In this document: one piece after another, positions 18,632 through 28,365 of the stretch
Layout of the letters: every line of letters begins with the position of its first letter
Position numbering within the stretch: position 1 is the first letter of the stretch
Source of the DNA: DASQPR01 sp963797675
GTDB taxonomy: Bacteria; Actinomycetota; Actinomycetes; Mycobacteriales; Micromonosporaceae
Assembly: GCA_963797675.1 (NCBI GenBank)
Contig: CAWCQQ010000021.1
Coordinates: 1 to 64,000, forward strand
Length of the DNA stretch: 64,000 nt
Direction of reading: 5' to 3'
Made by a program: the position numbers and the translations under genes
Notes under the pieces: generated by a model
Databases searched by the model: none
Told to the model about the DNA's origin: nothing
Seen by the model: the letters and a program-made list of their open reading frames with translations, nothing else

Positions 18632-19385
18632 GTGTTTGACGTCGGCTACCGCGATGACATCCGCCCCTGCCCCGGCGATCTGGTTGTCGGCGTCCGTGGC
18701 GACTACGTGCGGCACACACGTTTCACGAACCAGGCCGATCTCCGCGTGATCGGATTCCTGGACGGCGCACCGGTGTGGGCCGGTCCGGATGATGCGGCGT
18801 CCGTGCCGTGGTTCGCATCCGACGGGCCGACGCCGATGTACGCGCGAGCCGTCTATGACGTCCGATGGCGCCGGACGCATCGGTTCTGCGGCGAGTGCGG
18901 CGGCGCGCTCGAGGACTGTCCGGGCTTCCCGACCAGGCGATGCCCGCGCTGCACGACGCAGCTGTTCGTGCCGCAGGCGCTCACCCCCGCGGTGATCGTC
19001 GCGATCCGGTCCGACGACCGGCTCCTGCTCGTGCGGCATGCCGGCCGTGCCGACGTCTGGGCACTCGTCGCCGGCATGCTCGAAGCCGGTGAGACGCTCG
19101 AGGCCGCGGTCGCGCGCGAGGCCCGCGAAGAGGTGGCCTTACGCACTCACCGATATCCGGTACGCGTTCAGCACGCCCTATTCGCTCGACAGCACCTCGA
19201 CGACGATGCTCGCCTTCTCGGCGACCTGCCCGTCCGGCACGGAACCGGTCGTCGACGGCATCGAGCTGATCGAAGCGCGCTGGTTCAGCCGAGCGGAGAT
19301 CCTGGCCCTCAGCGCGGAGGAGCTACCGCTGGCTCGCTCGGTGGCGGCGCCCCTGATCGAGGCATTCCTTAAGATGTCGGCATGA
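18632..19385 (+). CDS. nudC: NAD+ diphosphatase, Nudix family (one +1 frame break)
   Basis: Hydrolyses NAD(H) to NMN and AMP and can remove NAD caps from RNA. About 250 residues after correction. The central zinc ribbon is CGECGGALEDCPGFPTRRCPRCTTQLFVP, and the Nudix box is GMLEAGETLEAAVAREAREEV. At about 19139 the frame changes, so that EEVA in the first frame joins YALTDIRYAF in the +1 frame; one T is surplus. The region after the break contains a SQPW-like STPYSLD segment of the NudC family. GTG start at 18632. The stop overlaps the ATG of the S4 gene (ATGA). Confidence 0.87.
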
Positions 19386-19573
19386 CAGACGAGATCACCC
19401 GGCTCGGCCAGTTCCTGAAGTTGATGGACGCGGTCGAATCCGGCGGCGAGGCGAAGATGCGAATCGCCGACGGCGACGTACGGGTGAACGGCGAGGTCGA
19501 ACTCCGTCGCGGCCGTCAGTTGCAGACCGGTGACGTGGTGACGATCGACGGCAAGAGCTACGAGGTGATCTGA
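19382..19573 (+). CDS. Small S4-domain RNA-binding protein
   Basis: A 63-residue protein that is essentially one S4 domain: ITRLGQFLKLMDAVESGGEAK, DGDVRVNGEVELRRGRQL and DVVTIDGKSYEVI, as in YbcJ/RlbA-type proteins. It probably binds structured RNA. It is coupled to nudC by a four-base ATGA overlap, an arrangement worth noting because NudC acts on RNA caps in other bacteria. Confidence 0.88.
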   Translation: MTDEITRLGQFLKLMDAVESGGEAKMRIADGDVRVNGEVELRRGRQLQTGDVVTIDGKSYEVI

Positions 19574-20394
19574 CCCGTCGGGGGTCCGGCCACGATGCGG
19601 GCCCGGACGTCGGCGATCCGCTCCGGCGTGTCGTGCGGCATCTCCCAGCGCGTCTCCATCCACCACGTGCTGCCCGCGTCCGCCCACGCGCTCACGTGCG
19701 CTCGAGCCGCGGCGGGATCATCGGCCGGTGTCTCGCCCTCGGCCATCACGTCCAGGTCGGCTCGAGCGCCGTGCTCGCTCAGCCACGTGCGGATGTCTCG
19801 GATGTCATCCGGTGTCGACTCGCGGCCGTCGAGGCTGAACTGGGGAATCAATCCGTCGCAGGCGCGCACGATCCGGCGCATCGAGCGCGGCTTCGGCCAG
19901 ACACCGACCGCCCAGATCGGAATGCGGTCCTGGACCGGCTGCACCACCCGGTTGAGGTCGTCGTTGCCCGACTCGTAGTCGTAGTAGGCGCCGTGGAAGC
20001 TCGTCCCTCCGGCCCACAGCATCCGGATGAGGTCGATGCCCTCGTCCATCATCTCGGCGCGGGTCCGAAGATCCGAGGTCTCGCCGGTCGCCGGCATATC
20101 GGGTGCGCCGACACCGACCGCCAGCAGCGCCCGACCTGCGGACAGCCGGTCGAGCGTCGCGACCTGGCTCGCCACCTTCCACGGCCGCCGCCAGGGCAGC
20201 GGGGTCAGGAGCGTGCCAAGCGTCACCCGCGTGGTGACCGCTGCCATCGCGCCGAGAAGCGTCCATGCGTCAACGCCGTAGGGCGCCTCCCACACGAACA
20301 CGCCGTCCCATCCGTGCTGCTCGGCCAGGACAGCCAGGTCGAGCTGCGTGGCCGCATCGCCCCCGGGCAGGATAATTGCCGATTTGATGGTCAT
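19558..20394 (-). CDS. Luciferase-like, probably F420-dependent, oxidoreductase
   Basis: TIM-barrel protein of 278 residues of the bacterial luciferase/F420 oxidoreductase superfamily: DLAVLAEQHGWDGVFVWEAPYGVDAWTLLGAMAAVTTRVTLGTLLTPLP, then LDRLSAGRALLAVGVGAP and WAVGVWPKPRSMRRI. Actinobacterial members usually use F420H2; this is inferred. It converges with the S4 gene, overlapping its end by 16 bases. The substrate is unknown. Confidence 0.85.
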   Translation of the reverse strand: MTIKSAIILPGGDAATQLDLAVLAEQHGWDGVFVWEAPYGVDAWTLLGAMAAVTTRVTLGTLLTPLPWRRPWKVASQVATLDRLSAGRALLAVGVGAPDMPATGETSDLRTRAEMMDEGIDLIRMLWAGGTSFHGAYYDYESGNDDLNRVVQPVQDRIPIWAVGVWPKPRSMRRIVRACDGLIPQFSLDGRESTPDDIRDIRTWLSEHGARADLDVMAEGETPADDPAAARAHVSAWADAGSTWWMETRWEMPHDTPERIADVRARIVAGPPTGQITS

Positions 20395-20403
20395 AGGTCG
20401 TTC

Positions 20404-21420
20404 CTAACGCACACCACCGACAAAATCAGCGCATGCGGCCGAGATCCGGGACAACTCGTCGGCGTACTCGATGCGGTTGGGCCAATCGGCGGGCCAGGCG
20501 GCCATCCCGTGTGCTGCACCGCTGATCGCCCCGGCCAGTGCCGCGATCGAATCCGAGTCGCCGGACGTCGTCGCGGCACGCGCGAGCGTCGACACCGGAT
20601 CGTCCGGGTAGAGCAGCACACAGTGCAGCGCGGTCGCGAGCGCCTCCTCGGCGATCCAGCCCGCGCCGGTCGCGAGACACGGATCCCGGTCGCGATCCGG
20701 GTGGGTCAGAGCAAATCAAGGAGATCGAGTACGTGCAGACAGTCGTCCCAGCCTCGCGCGATCCAGTCCTCCGCGGCCTGGCCGGCGCGGTCCGACAGCG
20801 TTCCGATCCATTCGGAGCGGTAGATCGTCCGCTGCGACTCGCACCGTTCGCGCAGCGCGCCCGGCAGATCGTCAGCGCGACGCCGTCCAGCGCCCACCGC
20901 ACCGCGAACATGGTCAGCTCGCTGGCCGCGAGCGCGGTCGGGTGTCCGTGCGTCATCGCGGCCTGCAACTGAGCCGCGCCGGCCCGATCGTCGTCGCTGA
21001 GCCCGCCGGGCAGCGCGATCGGTGTGACCCGCATGTTCGCGCCGCAGCCCTTCGAGCCGATCACGGTCGCGTCCAGCCACGACTTGCCCTCGGCCATCCC
21101 GCGGCAGGCGTTGAGGCAGGTCATCCCCGGTGCGCGGTTGTTCTCGGGCGAATCGAGCCACCACAGGAAGCGGCCCCGGACCGGCGGTTCGAAGGATGCC
21201 GCCGTCAGCGCACCCTTCTCCAGCGCGGCCAACATGCCGTCGGCGACCGCGAGCGCCATCTGGGTATCGTCGGTGACCAGCGAGATCCGCTGGCCGGGCA
21301 GGTCGCGCGGGACCGTCCGGCCCGTAGCTCTCGATGATCTCCGGCAACCGTCTGGAACTCGGTCGGCTTGCCGATCGCGTCGCCGTAGGCGAGTCCGAAC
21401 AGGCTTCCGGCGACACTCAT
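20404..21420 (-). CDS. ADP-ribosylglycohydrolase family protein (four frame breaks)
   Basis: DraG-like fold, about 338 residues if the breaks are repaired. It begins MSVAGSLFGLAYGDAIGKPTEF, contains SLVTDDTQMALAVADGML (metal-binding T-D-D-T), and ends with TSGDSDSIAALAGAISGA (second metal-binding motif). The frame must change at about 21343 (+1), 21310 (+1), 20870 (-1) and 20712 (-1); a TGA follows the last break when read straight through. The shifts cancel overall, and all conserved motifs survive in order, so recent decay or consensus errors are both possible. The gene belongs to the accessory block between the radical SAM and TIGR03936 genes. Confidence 0.75.
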
Positions 21421-21480
21421 GGGTCCTCCAGGCATGCCTTCTGCGACGATTGAGCCGAACGTTAGAGAAGGAGCGCAACC

Positions 21481-22302
21481 ATCAGCAAGAGAAATCAGCC
21501 GCCGGGCGGTCAGGCCCCGGTCGTGCAGCGCATCCGGATCCGGTACGCGAAGCGGGGACCCCTGCGGTTCACGTCCCATCGCGACTTCGCCCGTGCCTTC
21601 GAGCGCGCGATCCGGCGGGCGAACGTGCCGATCGCGTACTCGCAGGGGTTCACGCCGCACCCGAAGATCTCCTACGCCAGCGCGGCACCGACCGGCGTCG
21701 CCAGCGAAGCCGAGTACCTGGAGATCGGCCTGATGGCCGAGGTCGATCCGGCCGAGTTGATCGCGGCGCTGGACTCGGCGCTCTCACCGGGGCTCGACAT
21801 CCTCGATGCGGTGATCGCGCACGGCGGCAACCTGGCCGAGCGGATCGAGGCGTCGTCCTGGCAGGTCGAGTTGCCGAACGTCGCCGTGGATGAGCTGGAG
21901 GCGGCCGTGGCGAAGTTCATGTCCGCCGACGAGGTACTCGTCGAACGGCTCACCAAGCAGGGAATGCGGACATTTGATACCCGCAGCCCGGTCGTACGCA
22001 TGTCCGTACGGACACCGTCGGTAACCGAGTCTTCGGCTCCTTCGGAGGGCGACTCAGGTAGGTATGCGATACTCGACCTTGTTGTACGGCTGGTTTCGCC
22101 AACCGTCCGACCCGATGACGTACTGTCCGGCCTGCGTGTAGTGGCCGCGCTGACGCCGCCGATGCCCCCACGGGCGACACGGATGGCTCAGGGCGCGCTC
22201 ACCGCAGCGGGTGACTTCGTAGATCCGCTCCTAGCAGATCGAGACGGAGTGGACCGAGGCGGAGAACTCAACATCGGAACTCCGCCGGATGCGGCGGGGT
22301 AG
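21481..22302 (+). CDS. TIGR03936 (DUF2344) protein
   Basis: About 273 residues, homologous to the TIGR03936 family that accompanies TIGR03960 radical SAM proteins. The conserved N-terminus is VQRIRIRYAKRGPLRFTSHRDFARAFERAIRR with YSQGFTPHPKISYASAAPTGVASEAEY. In-frame coding extends upstream of the first GTG (21523) to 21481. There ATC sits at ideal distance from AGAAGGAG and is followed by SKRNQPPGGQAPVVQR, matching the usual N-terminus. The start is therefore either an ATC codon, a substituted ATG, or the GTG at 21523. It probably works with the radical SAM protein in RNA modification; this is not established. Confidence 0.85.
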   Translation: MSKRNQPPGGQAPVVQRIRIRYAKRGPLRFTSHRDFARAFERAIRRANVPIAYSQGFTPHPKISYASAAPTGVASEAEYLEIGLMAEVDPAELIAALDSALSPGLDILDAVIAHGGNLAERIEASSWQVELPNVAVDELEAAVAKFMSADEVLVERLTKQGMRTFDTRSPVVRMSVRTPSVTESSAPSEGDSGRYAILDLVVRLVSPTVRPDDVLSGLRVVAALTPPMPPRATRMAQGALTAAGDFVDPLLADRDGVDRGGELNIGTPPDAAG

Positions 22303-22411
22303 GAGACTTTCGGAGCTGATCTTCGTGTGGAGATGAGCAACGGGACTTTCAGGGCTGCCCGCGTGGCTGCGTTCAACGCGCCCGGGCAGGCCGGATTTGG
22401 AGATCGTTGGC

Positions 22412-25375
22412 ATGTTCGAAAACGAGCCTACGAACGGTGTGGAAGGCGCTGACTCACCAGAGGCCAGCAGCACCGACGTGACGGAAACGCCGGAGCGGCG
22501 TACGACGCGACGCCGTAGCACGGCCCGCGCCGCGGATGACGCTCCTGGTGAGGAGGCGGCGGAAAAGCCGCGGCGAGCATCAAGGGCAGCAAAAGCCGCA
22601 GCAGCCACCACGGACGACGCGACCACCGACGGCGACGAGAAGCCGCGTTCGACCCGTCGAACGGCGAAAGCGTCCGCGGCTCCGGAAGAGCCGGCGGCGG
22701 ATCAGCCGTCCGTAGACGACCAGGCGGAATCGGACGAAACCCTGGAAACAACCGGTCGCCGTACGCGTACGCGCCGGCCGGCCGCGACGTTCTCGGCCGC
22801 CCCGTCGGACGGCGTACCGCCACCCGAGCAGGTTTATGTGGCCGAGCCCCCGGAGAGCCCCGGGCGTCGCCGTAGTGCCCCGGTCGCCGCGATCTTCGTG
22901 GCTCCGTCGGTGCCGGAGGTACCACTGCGCTCCGAGGCGCCGCCCCGTGGTCGGCAGATCGCCGATGCGCCCGACGCCGATACGGCGCCTGAGCCGGTCC
23001 GGTTGACCCGTGGTCGTGCCGCGACCACCGGCAACGCCGGTCGAACCGCGGTGGACAGCACGGAGGCGTCCGCGGACGTCCCCGACGCCGATGACGACAC
23101 GCAGCCGCGTTCCCGCCGCCGGACCCGCCGTGGCGCCGGCTCGGCCGCCGCGGAGCCGGAGGTCGTCGAGGAGGTCACCGACGAGACCGCGGTTGATGAC
23201 GATGACGAAGATGACGAAGACGATGACGACGACACCAGCGAGTCGGCCGCCGCTCGGCGCCGCCGCCGACGTGGCCGTCGTGGTCGTGGCCGTGGCAAGG
23301 GTCCGCATGAGGACGGCAGCGAAGACGACGCCGATGGCGAGCCTGCGGCCGCGGCCGGTGAGGACGACGACGAGGCGGATGCATCCGACGACGGGATGAC
23401 CCGTCGCCGCCGTCGCCGCCGTCGCCGTGGTACCGGTGCCGGGGACGACGACGGAGGCTCGGAAGACGGCGTGGTGACGGTCGTCAAGATCCGTGAACCG
23501 CGTACGGCCCGCGACGAGGTCCAGGGCGTCACCGGCTCGACCCGACTCGAAGCCAAGCGGCAGCGCCGCCGGGACGGTCGCGACCAGCGCCGTACCCGTC
23601 CGTCGATCCTGTCCGAGTCGGAGTTCCTGGCTCGCCGGGAAGCCGTCGATCGGGTCATGGCGATCCGGGAGAAGGGCGACCGTACGCAGATCGCCGTACT
23701 CGAGGACGGCGTCCTGGTCGAGCACTACGTGACCCGGGCGACCAGCGGTTCTCTCGTCGGCAACGTGTACCTCGGCAAGGTGCAAAATGTGCTGCCGAGC
23801 ATGGAGGCGGCATTCGTCGACATCGGCCGGGGCCGCAATGCGGTGCTCTACGCCGGCGAGGTCAACTGGGACATGGCCGGCCTCGAAGGCCGAGCCCGCT
23901 CGATCGAGCAGGCGCTGCGCTCCGGCGATTCGGTGCTCGTCCAGGTCACGAAGGATCCGGTCGGCCACAAGGGCGCTCGGCTCACGAGTCATGTCGCGCT
24001 GTCCGGCCGGCACCTCGTCTACGTACCGAACGGCAACGCGTCCGGCATCAGCCGGAAGCTCTCCGACGTCGAGCGCAAACGGCTCCGGGACATCCTGAAG
24101 ACGATGGTCCCCGAGGGTGCCGGCGTGATCGTGCGTACCGCGGCCGAAGGCGCGAGCGAGGACGAACTCGAGCGCGACGTGAAGCGCCTGTCGGCCCAGT
24201 GGGAGGCGATCGAGGCGAAGGTCGACTCCGGTGGTGCCCCGGTCCAGCTCTACGAAGAGCCGGATCTGGTCATCCGGGTCGTCCGTGACCTGTTCAACGA
24301 AGACTTCCGCGAGCTTGTCGTACAGGGCTCCGGCGCGTACGAGATGGTGGAGAACTATCTCGGTCACGTCTCACCGGATCTGGTGGCCCGCCTGCGCCGC
24401 CACACCGGGACGAACGACGTGTTCGCCGTACACCGTATCGATGAGCAGATCATGAAGGGCCTCGACCGGAAGGTGTTCCTGCCGTCCGGTGGTTCGCTCG
24501 TGATCGACCGCACCGAAGCGATGACGGTGATCGACGTCAACACCGGCAAATACACCGGTACCGGCGGCAACCTCGAAGAGACGGTCACCCGCAACAACCT
24601 GGAATCGGCCGAGGAGATCGTGCGCCAACTGCGCCTGCGCGACATCGGCGGCATCATCGTGATCGACTTCATCGACATGGTGCTGGAGAGCAACCGCGAA
24701 CTGGTGCTGCGCCGCCTGACCGAGTGCCTCGGCCGGGACCGGACAAAGCACCAGGTCACCGAGATCACGTCGCTGGGCCTGGTCCAGATGACGCGTAAGC
24801 GGATCGGTCAGGGCCTGCTCGAGGCGTTCAGCGAGACCTGCGAGCACTGCAAGGGCCGTGGCGTCATCCTGCACATGGAGCCCGTACCGGAAAAGAAGTT
24901 GGGAACTGACGCGCGCGGTGTGTCCGAGCTGCCGCCCGCCGCGGAGCCGGCCGGGCGTCGGCGTGGGCGCCGTTCGCGCGGTGGCGCCGCCGTCGCCGAT
25001 GAGGTGGCCGACGAGACCGCCGATGAGATCGTCGACGAGATTGCCGATGAGATCGTGGACGAGCCGGTCGACGATGAGATCGACGTGCTCGATATCGAAC
25101 CCGACCTCGACGACGAGCCGTTGTCCGGCGCGACCGGTGCGGTGTCGACGAACGGCCCGGTGACCACCTCGTGGACGCCGCCGGTCACGAAGAGCTGGGT
25201 CAATCTCGGTGCGGAACCGGCCACCCCGCCGGCTACCGGCGCCGGCGAGAGCGTCCAGGACTCGCTGATCGATCTGTCCCATCTGTCCGCTCCCGAGGTC
25301 GAGGCGCTGGAGAGCGAATCGGACGGGCCCAACGGTCGCCGCCGGCGTACGTCCCGGTGGCGCTTGCGGCCCTGA
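22412..25375 (+). CDS. rne: Ribonuclease E/G
   Basis: Endoribonuclease of about 987 residues central to RNA decay and processing. The first 380 residues are a long disordered extension with alternating acidic runs (DDDDEDDEDDDDD) and arginine runs (RRRRRRRRR). The catalytic core follows: S1 domain (LVEHYVTRATSGSLVGNVYLGKV and AAFVDIGRGRNAVLYAGEV), the DNase I-like domain with the metal-binding aspartates in VIDVNTGKYTG and VIDFIDM, and the zinc link CEHCKGRG. A second acidic tail follows. No frame break is seen over 3 kb. It precedes rplU-rpmA as in other actinobacteria. Confidence 0.93.
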   Translation: MFENEPTNGVEGADSPEASSTDVTETPERRTTRRRSTARAADDAPGEEAAEKPRRASRAAKAAAATTDDATTDGDEKPRSTRRTAKASAAPEEPAADQPSVDDQAESDETLETTGRRTRTRRPAATFSAAPSDGVPPPEQVYVAEPPESPGRRRSAPVAAIFVAPSVPEVPLRSEAPPRGRQIADAPDADTAPEPVRLTRGRAATTGNAGRTAVDSTEASADVPDADDDTQPRSRRRTRRGAGSAAAEPEVVEEVTDETAVDDDDEDDEDDDDDTSESAAARRRRRRGRRGRGRGKGPHEDGSEDDADGEPAAAAGEDDDEADASDDGMTRRRRRRRRRGTGAGDDDGGSEDGVVTVVKIREPRTARDEVQGVTGSTRLEAKRQRRRDGRDQRRTRPSILSESEFLARREAVDRVMAIREKGDRTQIAVLEDGVLVEHYVTRATSGSLVGNVYLGKVQNVLPSMEAAFVDIGRGRNAVLYAGEVNWDMAGLEGRARSIEQALRSGDSVLVQVTKDPVGHKGARLTSHVALSGRHLVYVPNGNASGISRKLSDVERKRLRDILKTMVPEGAGVIVRTAAEGASEDELERDVKRLSAQWEAIEAKVDSGGAPVQLYEEPDLVIRVVRDLFNEDFRELVVQGSGAYEMVENYLGHVSPDLVARLRRHTGTNDVFAVHRIDEQIMKGLDRKVFLPSGGSLVIDRTEAMTVIDVNTGKYTGTGGNLEETVTRNNLESAEEIVRQLRLRDIGGIIVIDFIDMVLESNRELVLRRLTECLGRDRTKHQVTEITSLGLVQMTRKRIGQGLLEAFSETCEHCKGRGVILHMEPVPEKKLGTDARGVSELPPAAEPAGRRRGRRSRGGAAVADEVADETADEIVDEIADEIVDEPVDDEIDVLDIEPDLDDEPLSGATGAVSTNGPVTTSWTPPVTKSWVNLGAEPATPPATGAGESVQDSLIDLSHLSAPEVEALESESDGPNGRRRRTSRWRLRP

Positions 25376-25433
25376 AGGCGCGAGGCCACGTAGACTGCGC
25401 TCGGAAATGTTGACTGTGAGCTGGGAGATGTCG

Positions 25434-25940
25434 ATGCGCCGGTTGCTCACTGCGTCGGTTGTGCTGGTTGCGGCTGCGGTGGTGAGCTCCGGTTGCACGG
25501 CGAAGTCCGGCCCGGCCGAGCCGGCGTGGCACGCGCCGGGCTCGACCCAGGCGGCCGCGGACTCGGGGCCGGGTTCGGCCACCACCGTATGCGGCAGCAT
25601 CCGGACCGTCGTCACGAAGGACATGGGGCCGCTCGGCACCGCGTTCGGCACGATGGTCGGAAAGGCCACCGCGAACGATGACGATGACGACCAGGAGAAG
25701 GCCGTGGCGCAGGCCGCCACCGCGATGAAGAAGCTCGGGAGCGACATCTCCTCGGCGACGGCGGTGGCGGACGACGCCACGCTGCGGGAAGCCGGGAAGA
25801 CGGCGGAAGCGAACATCGTGGCACTTGCGGCGGATCCGGCATACCTGTCGGGAATTACCACCATGGACGCGATGGCGTCGGCGATCACAAAGCTCCAACA
25901 GGCGACCGGACCGGTCACCACGGCCTGTGCCGGGTCGTGA
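25434..25940 (+). CDS. Putative lipoprotein
   Basis: Secreted lipoprotein of about 168 residues. Signal peptide MRRLLTASVVLVAAAVVSSGC ends in a lipobox (V-S-S-G-C). The mature part is rich in alanine and threonine, with two cysteines (CGSIRTVV and the terminal TTACAGS) that could pair. No domain is recognised. A GGGAG lies just upstream of the ATG at 25434. Confidence 0.75.
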   Translation: MRRLLTASVVLVAAAVVSSGCTAKSGPAEPAWHAPGSTQAAADSGPGSATTVCGSIRTVVTKDMGPLGTAFGTMVGKATANDDDDDQEKAVAQAATAMKKLGSDISSATAVADDATLREAGKTAEANIVALAADPAYLSGITTMDAMASAITKLQQATGPVTTACAGS

Positions 25941-25965
25941 CCACGGGCACTATCGGCACTCCGGT

Positions 25966-25995
25966 TTGAGGGTCGAGCCCCTTATGCCGTACTCT
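25966..25995 (+). promoter_or_regulatory. Putative promoter of rplU-rpmA
   Basis: TTGAGG (25966-25971) and TACTCT (25990-25995) are separated by 18 bases, a plausible SigA-type promoter. It would give a leader of about 145 bases before rplU. Some actinobacterial rplU leaders are long; no known riboswitch or L21-binding structure is recognised here. Confidence 0.5.
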
Positions 25996-26147
25996 TGCAT
26001 TCGGCCCATTCAGGTGTGCCCTGTGCTCGTGCGCCTCGGCTGCAGTTGAGACCGAGTTCGGCGTTGAACATCTCGTTGTCATCCAGTTACGACATGCTGC
26101 GCAGCTACCTGGCTGTGAAGCTACAACCGCAAGGGAGTCCGCGTCTC

Positions 26148-26462
26148 ATGTACGCGATCGTCAAGACCGGCGGCAAGCAGTACAAGGTCGCCGAGGGCGA
26201 CGTGATCGAGGTCGAGAAGCTGGCCGGCAAGGCTGGCGACGCAGTTGCGCTCTCCGCAGTGCTGCTCGTCGATGGCTCTGACCTGGTGACCGACGCGGCG
26301 AAGCTTGCCAAGGTAGCGGTGACCGGCGAGATCGCCGAACACACCAAGGGTCCGAAGATCCGGATCCACAAATTCAAGAACAAGACCGGATACCACAAGC
26401 GCCAGGGTCATCGCCAGCCGTTGACCCGCGTGAAGGTAACCGGCATCTCCAGCGGGAAGTAG
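26148..26462 (+). CDS. rplU: 50S ribosomal protein L21
   Basis: Ribosomal protein of 104 residues, MYAIVKTGGKQYKVAEGDV at the start and KNKTGYHKRQGHRQPLTRVKVTGI at the end, the conserved 23S rRNA contact. AAGGGAG precedes the ATG. It is followed after 8 bases by rpmA. Confidence 0.97.
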   Translation: MYAIVKTGGKQYKVAEGDVIEVEKLAGKAGDAVALSAVLLVDGSDLVTDAAKLAKVAVTGEIAEHTKGPKIRIHKFKNKTGYHKRQGHRQPLTRVKVTGISSGK

Positions 26463-26470
26463 GCGCCGAG

Positions 26471-26734
26471 ATGGCACATAAAAAGGGTGCATCCAGCTCT
26501 CGTAACGGTCGTGACTCCAACTCCCAGCGACTGGGCGTCAAGCGCTTCGGTGGCCAGGTTGTGAGCGCGGGCGAGATCATCGTTCGTCAGCGTGGAACGC
26601 ATTTCCACCCGGGCGATCTGGTCGGACGCGGCGGCGACGACACGCTGTTCGCGCTCGCCGCCGGTGCGGTCCAATTCGGCACGAAGCGTGGCCGCAAGGT
26701 CATCAACATCGTCCCGGCTGCGGCAGCACTGTAA
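26471..26734 (+). CDS. rpmA: 50S ribosomal protein L27
   Basis: Ribosomal protein of 87 residues beginning MAHKKGASSSRNGRDSNSQRLGVKRFGGQ, the flexible N-terminus that reaches the peptidyl-transferase centre. It starts directly with the mature-type sequence, so no N-terminal cleavage as in Firmicutes is expected. Second gene of the rplU operon. Confidence 0.97.
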   Translation: MAHKKGASSSRNGRDSNSQRLGVKRFGGQVVSAGEIIVRQRGTHFHPGDLVGRGGDDTLFALAAGAVQFGTKRGRKVINIVPAAAAL

Positions 26735-26744
26735 AGCTTCACCC

Positions 26745-26780
26745 AAAGCGGCCCGCGGGACTCGTCCCGCGGGCCGCTTT
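26745..26780 (+). terminator. Strong terminator after rpmA
   Basis: AAAGCGGCCCGCGGGA (26745-26760) pairs perfectly with TCCCGCGGGCCGCTTT (26765-26780) around a CTCG loop. It separates rplU-rpmA from obg. Confidence 0.92.
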
Positions 26781-26849
26781 GCTATTCATCAGTTGATCAT
26801 CGCGATCGAGCAACAATAGTGGTGATTGACTACTGCGGAAGGAACTCAC

Positions 26850-28358
26850 GTGGCCACGTTCGTGGACCGGGTCGTGCTGCATATCCAGGCCGGGAACGGC
26901 GGGCACGGCTGTGTCTCGATCCTGCGCGAGAAGTTCAAGCCGATGGGCGGCCCGGACGGCGGCAACGGCGGTCACGGCGGTGCGGTCACGCTGGTCGTCG
27001 ACCCGGCCGTACACACGCTGCTGGACTTCCATTTCCGCGCGAACCTCAAGGCCGGCAACGGCCAGGGTGGCGCCGGCGGGCATCGCCAGGGTGCCGGCGG
27101 AGGCGACCTGATCGTGAAGGTGCCGGACGGCACGGTGGTCCAGACGCTGGACGGCACGATCCTGGCCGACCTGGTGGGCGCCGGTACGACGTACGAGGTG
27201 GCCCGTGGCGGGCGTGGCGGCCGGGGCAACTCGTCGCTCGCGAACACCCGCCGGCGCGCACCCGGCTTCGCCGAGTTGGGCGAGCCGGGCGAGGTGCTCG
27301 ACGCCGTCCTCGAACTCAAGAGCGTGGCCGACGTCGGGCTGGTGGGATTCCCGTCGGCCGGCAAGTCTTCGCTGATCGCAGCGATGTCCGCGGCCCGGCC
27401 GAAGATCGCCGACTATCCGTTCACCACGCTCGTGCCGAACCTCGGCGTCGTCCAGGTCGGCGGGGACTCGTTCACGATCGCCGACGTACCCGGTCTGATT
27501 CCCGGCGCCGCCACCGGTAAGGGCCTCGGGCTGGAGTTTTTGCGGCATATCGAACGTACGTCGGTGCTCGTCCACGTGGTCGACACGGCCACGCTCGAGC
27601 CCGACCGTGATCCGGCGGCCGATATCGATGCGTTGGAAGCCGAACTCGGTCAGTACGGCGGTCTCCAAGATCGTCCGCGTCTGATCGCGCTGAACAAGAT
27701 CGACGTACCCGACGGGCGGGCGATGGCCGAGTTGGCCCGGCCGGAGCTGGAAAAGTACGGCTGGCCGATCTACGAGATCAGCGCGGCGACCCGCGAAGGT
27801 CTGCAGGAGTTCACATACGCGCTGTCGCAACGGATCAACGAGCACCGTGCGTCGCAGCCCGTGGTGGAAGCGACCCGAGTCATCGTCCGGCCGGTCGCGG
27901 TCGACGACAGCGGCTTCGAGATCACCGTTGACGACGACGTCTACGTCGTGCACGGCCCCCGGCCGGAACGCTGGGTCAAGCAGACGAACTTCGAGAACGA
28001 GGAAGCGATCGGCTACCTCGCCGACCGGCTGGCCCGCATCGGGATCGAGGACGCGCTGGCCAAGGCCGGTGCGGAGCCGGGCGCCGAGGTCCGGATCGGC
28101 ACGTTCGAGTTCGACTGGCACCCGGCGATCTACGCCGGCGCCGACTTCACACCCGGCAACCGCGGTACCGACTACCGCCTGGACGATCCGGACAGCCGGC
28201 CGACGGCATCGCAGCGGCTTGCCGCACGGCGAGCCCGGCGGATCCCGTACGAGCAGCGGGTGGCCGCCGCGGCCGCAGCCCGAGCCGAAGCTGCCCGCTT
28301 GGAAGCGGCCGCGCCGGACGGCCCGGAATTCTCCGACGACGACATCGAGCTGGAATAG
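26850..28358 (+). CDS. obgE: Obg-family GTPase
   Basis: GTPase that assists 50S assembly and links growth to the stringent response; 502 residues. The glycine-rich Obg fold (GGPDGGNGGHGGAVTLVVD, GGRGGRGNSSLAN) is followed by the G domain: GFPSAGKSSL (G1), ADYPFTTL (G2), DVPGLIPGA (G3), NKIDVPD (G4) and SAATREG (G5). The OCT domain follows, with VHGPRPERWVKQTNFENEEAIGYLADRL. A basic/acidic tail closes the protein. GTG at 26850 with GGAAGGAA upstream. Confidence 0.96.
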   Translation: MATFVDRVVLHIQAGNGGHGCVSILREKFKPMGGPDGGNGGHGGAVTLVVDPAVHTLLDFHFRANLKAGNGQGGAGGHRQGAGGGDLIVKVPDGTVVQTLDGTILADLVGAGTTYEVARGGRGGRGNSSLANTRRRAPGFAELGEPGEVLDAVLELKSVADVGLVGFPSAGKSSLIAAMSAARPKIADYPFTTLVPNLGVVQVGGDSFTIADVPGLIPGAATGKGLGLEFLRHIERTSVLVHVVDTATLEPDRDPAADIDALEAELGQYGGLQDRPRLIALNKIDVPDGRAMAELARPELEKYGWPIYEISAATREGLQEFTYALSQRINEHRASQPVVEATRVIVRPVAVDDSGFEITVDDDVYVVHGPRPERWVKQTNFENEEAIGYLADRLARIGIEDALAKAGAEPGAEVRIGTFEFDWHPAIYAGADFTPGNRGTDYRLDDPDSRPTASQRLAARRARRIPYEQRVAAAAAARAEAARLEAAAPDGPEFSDDDIELE

Positions 28359-28365
28359 CCCGAAC

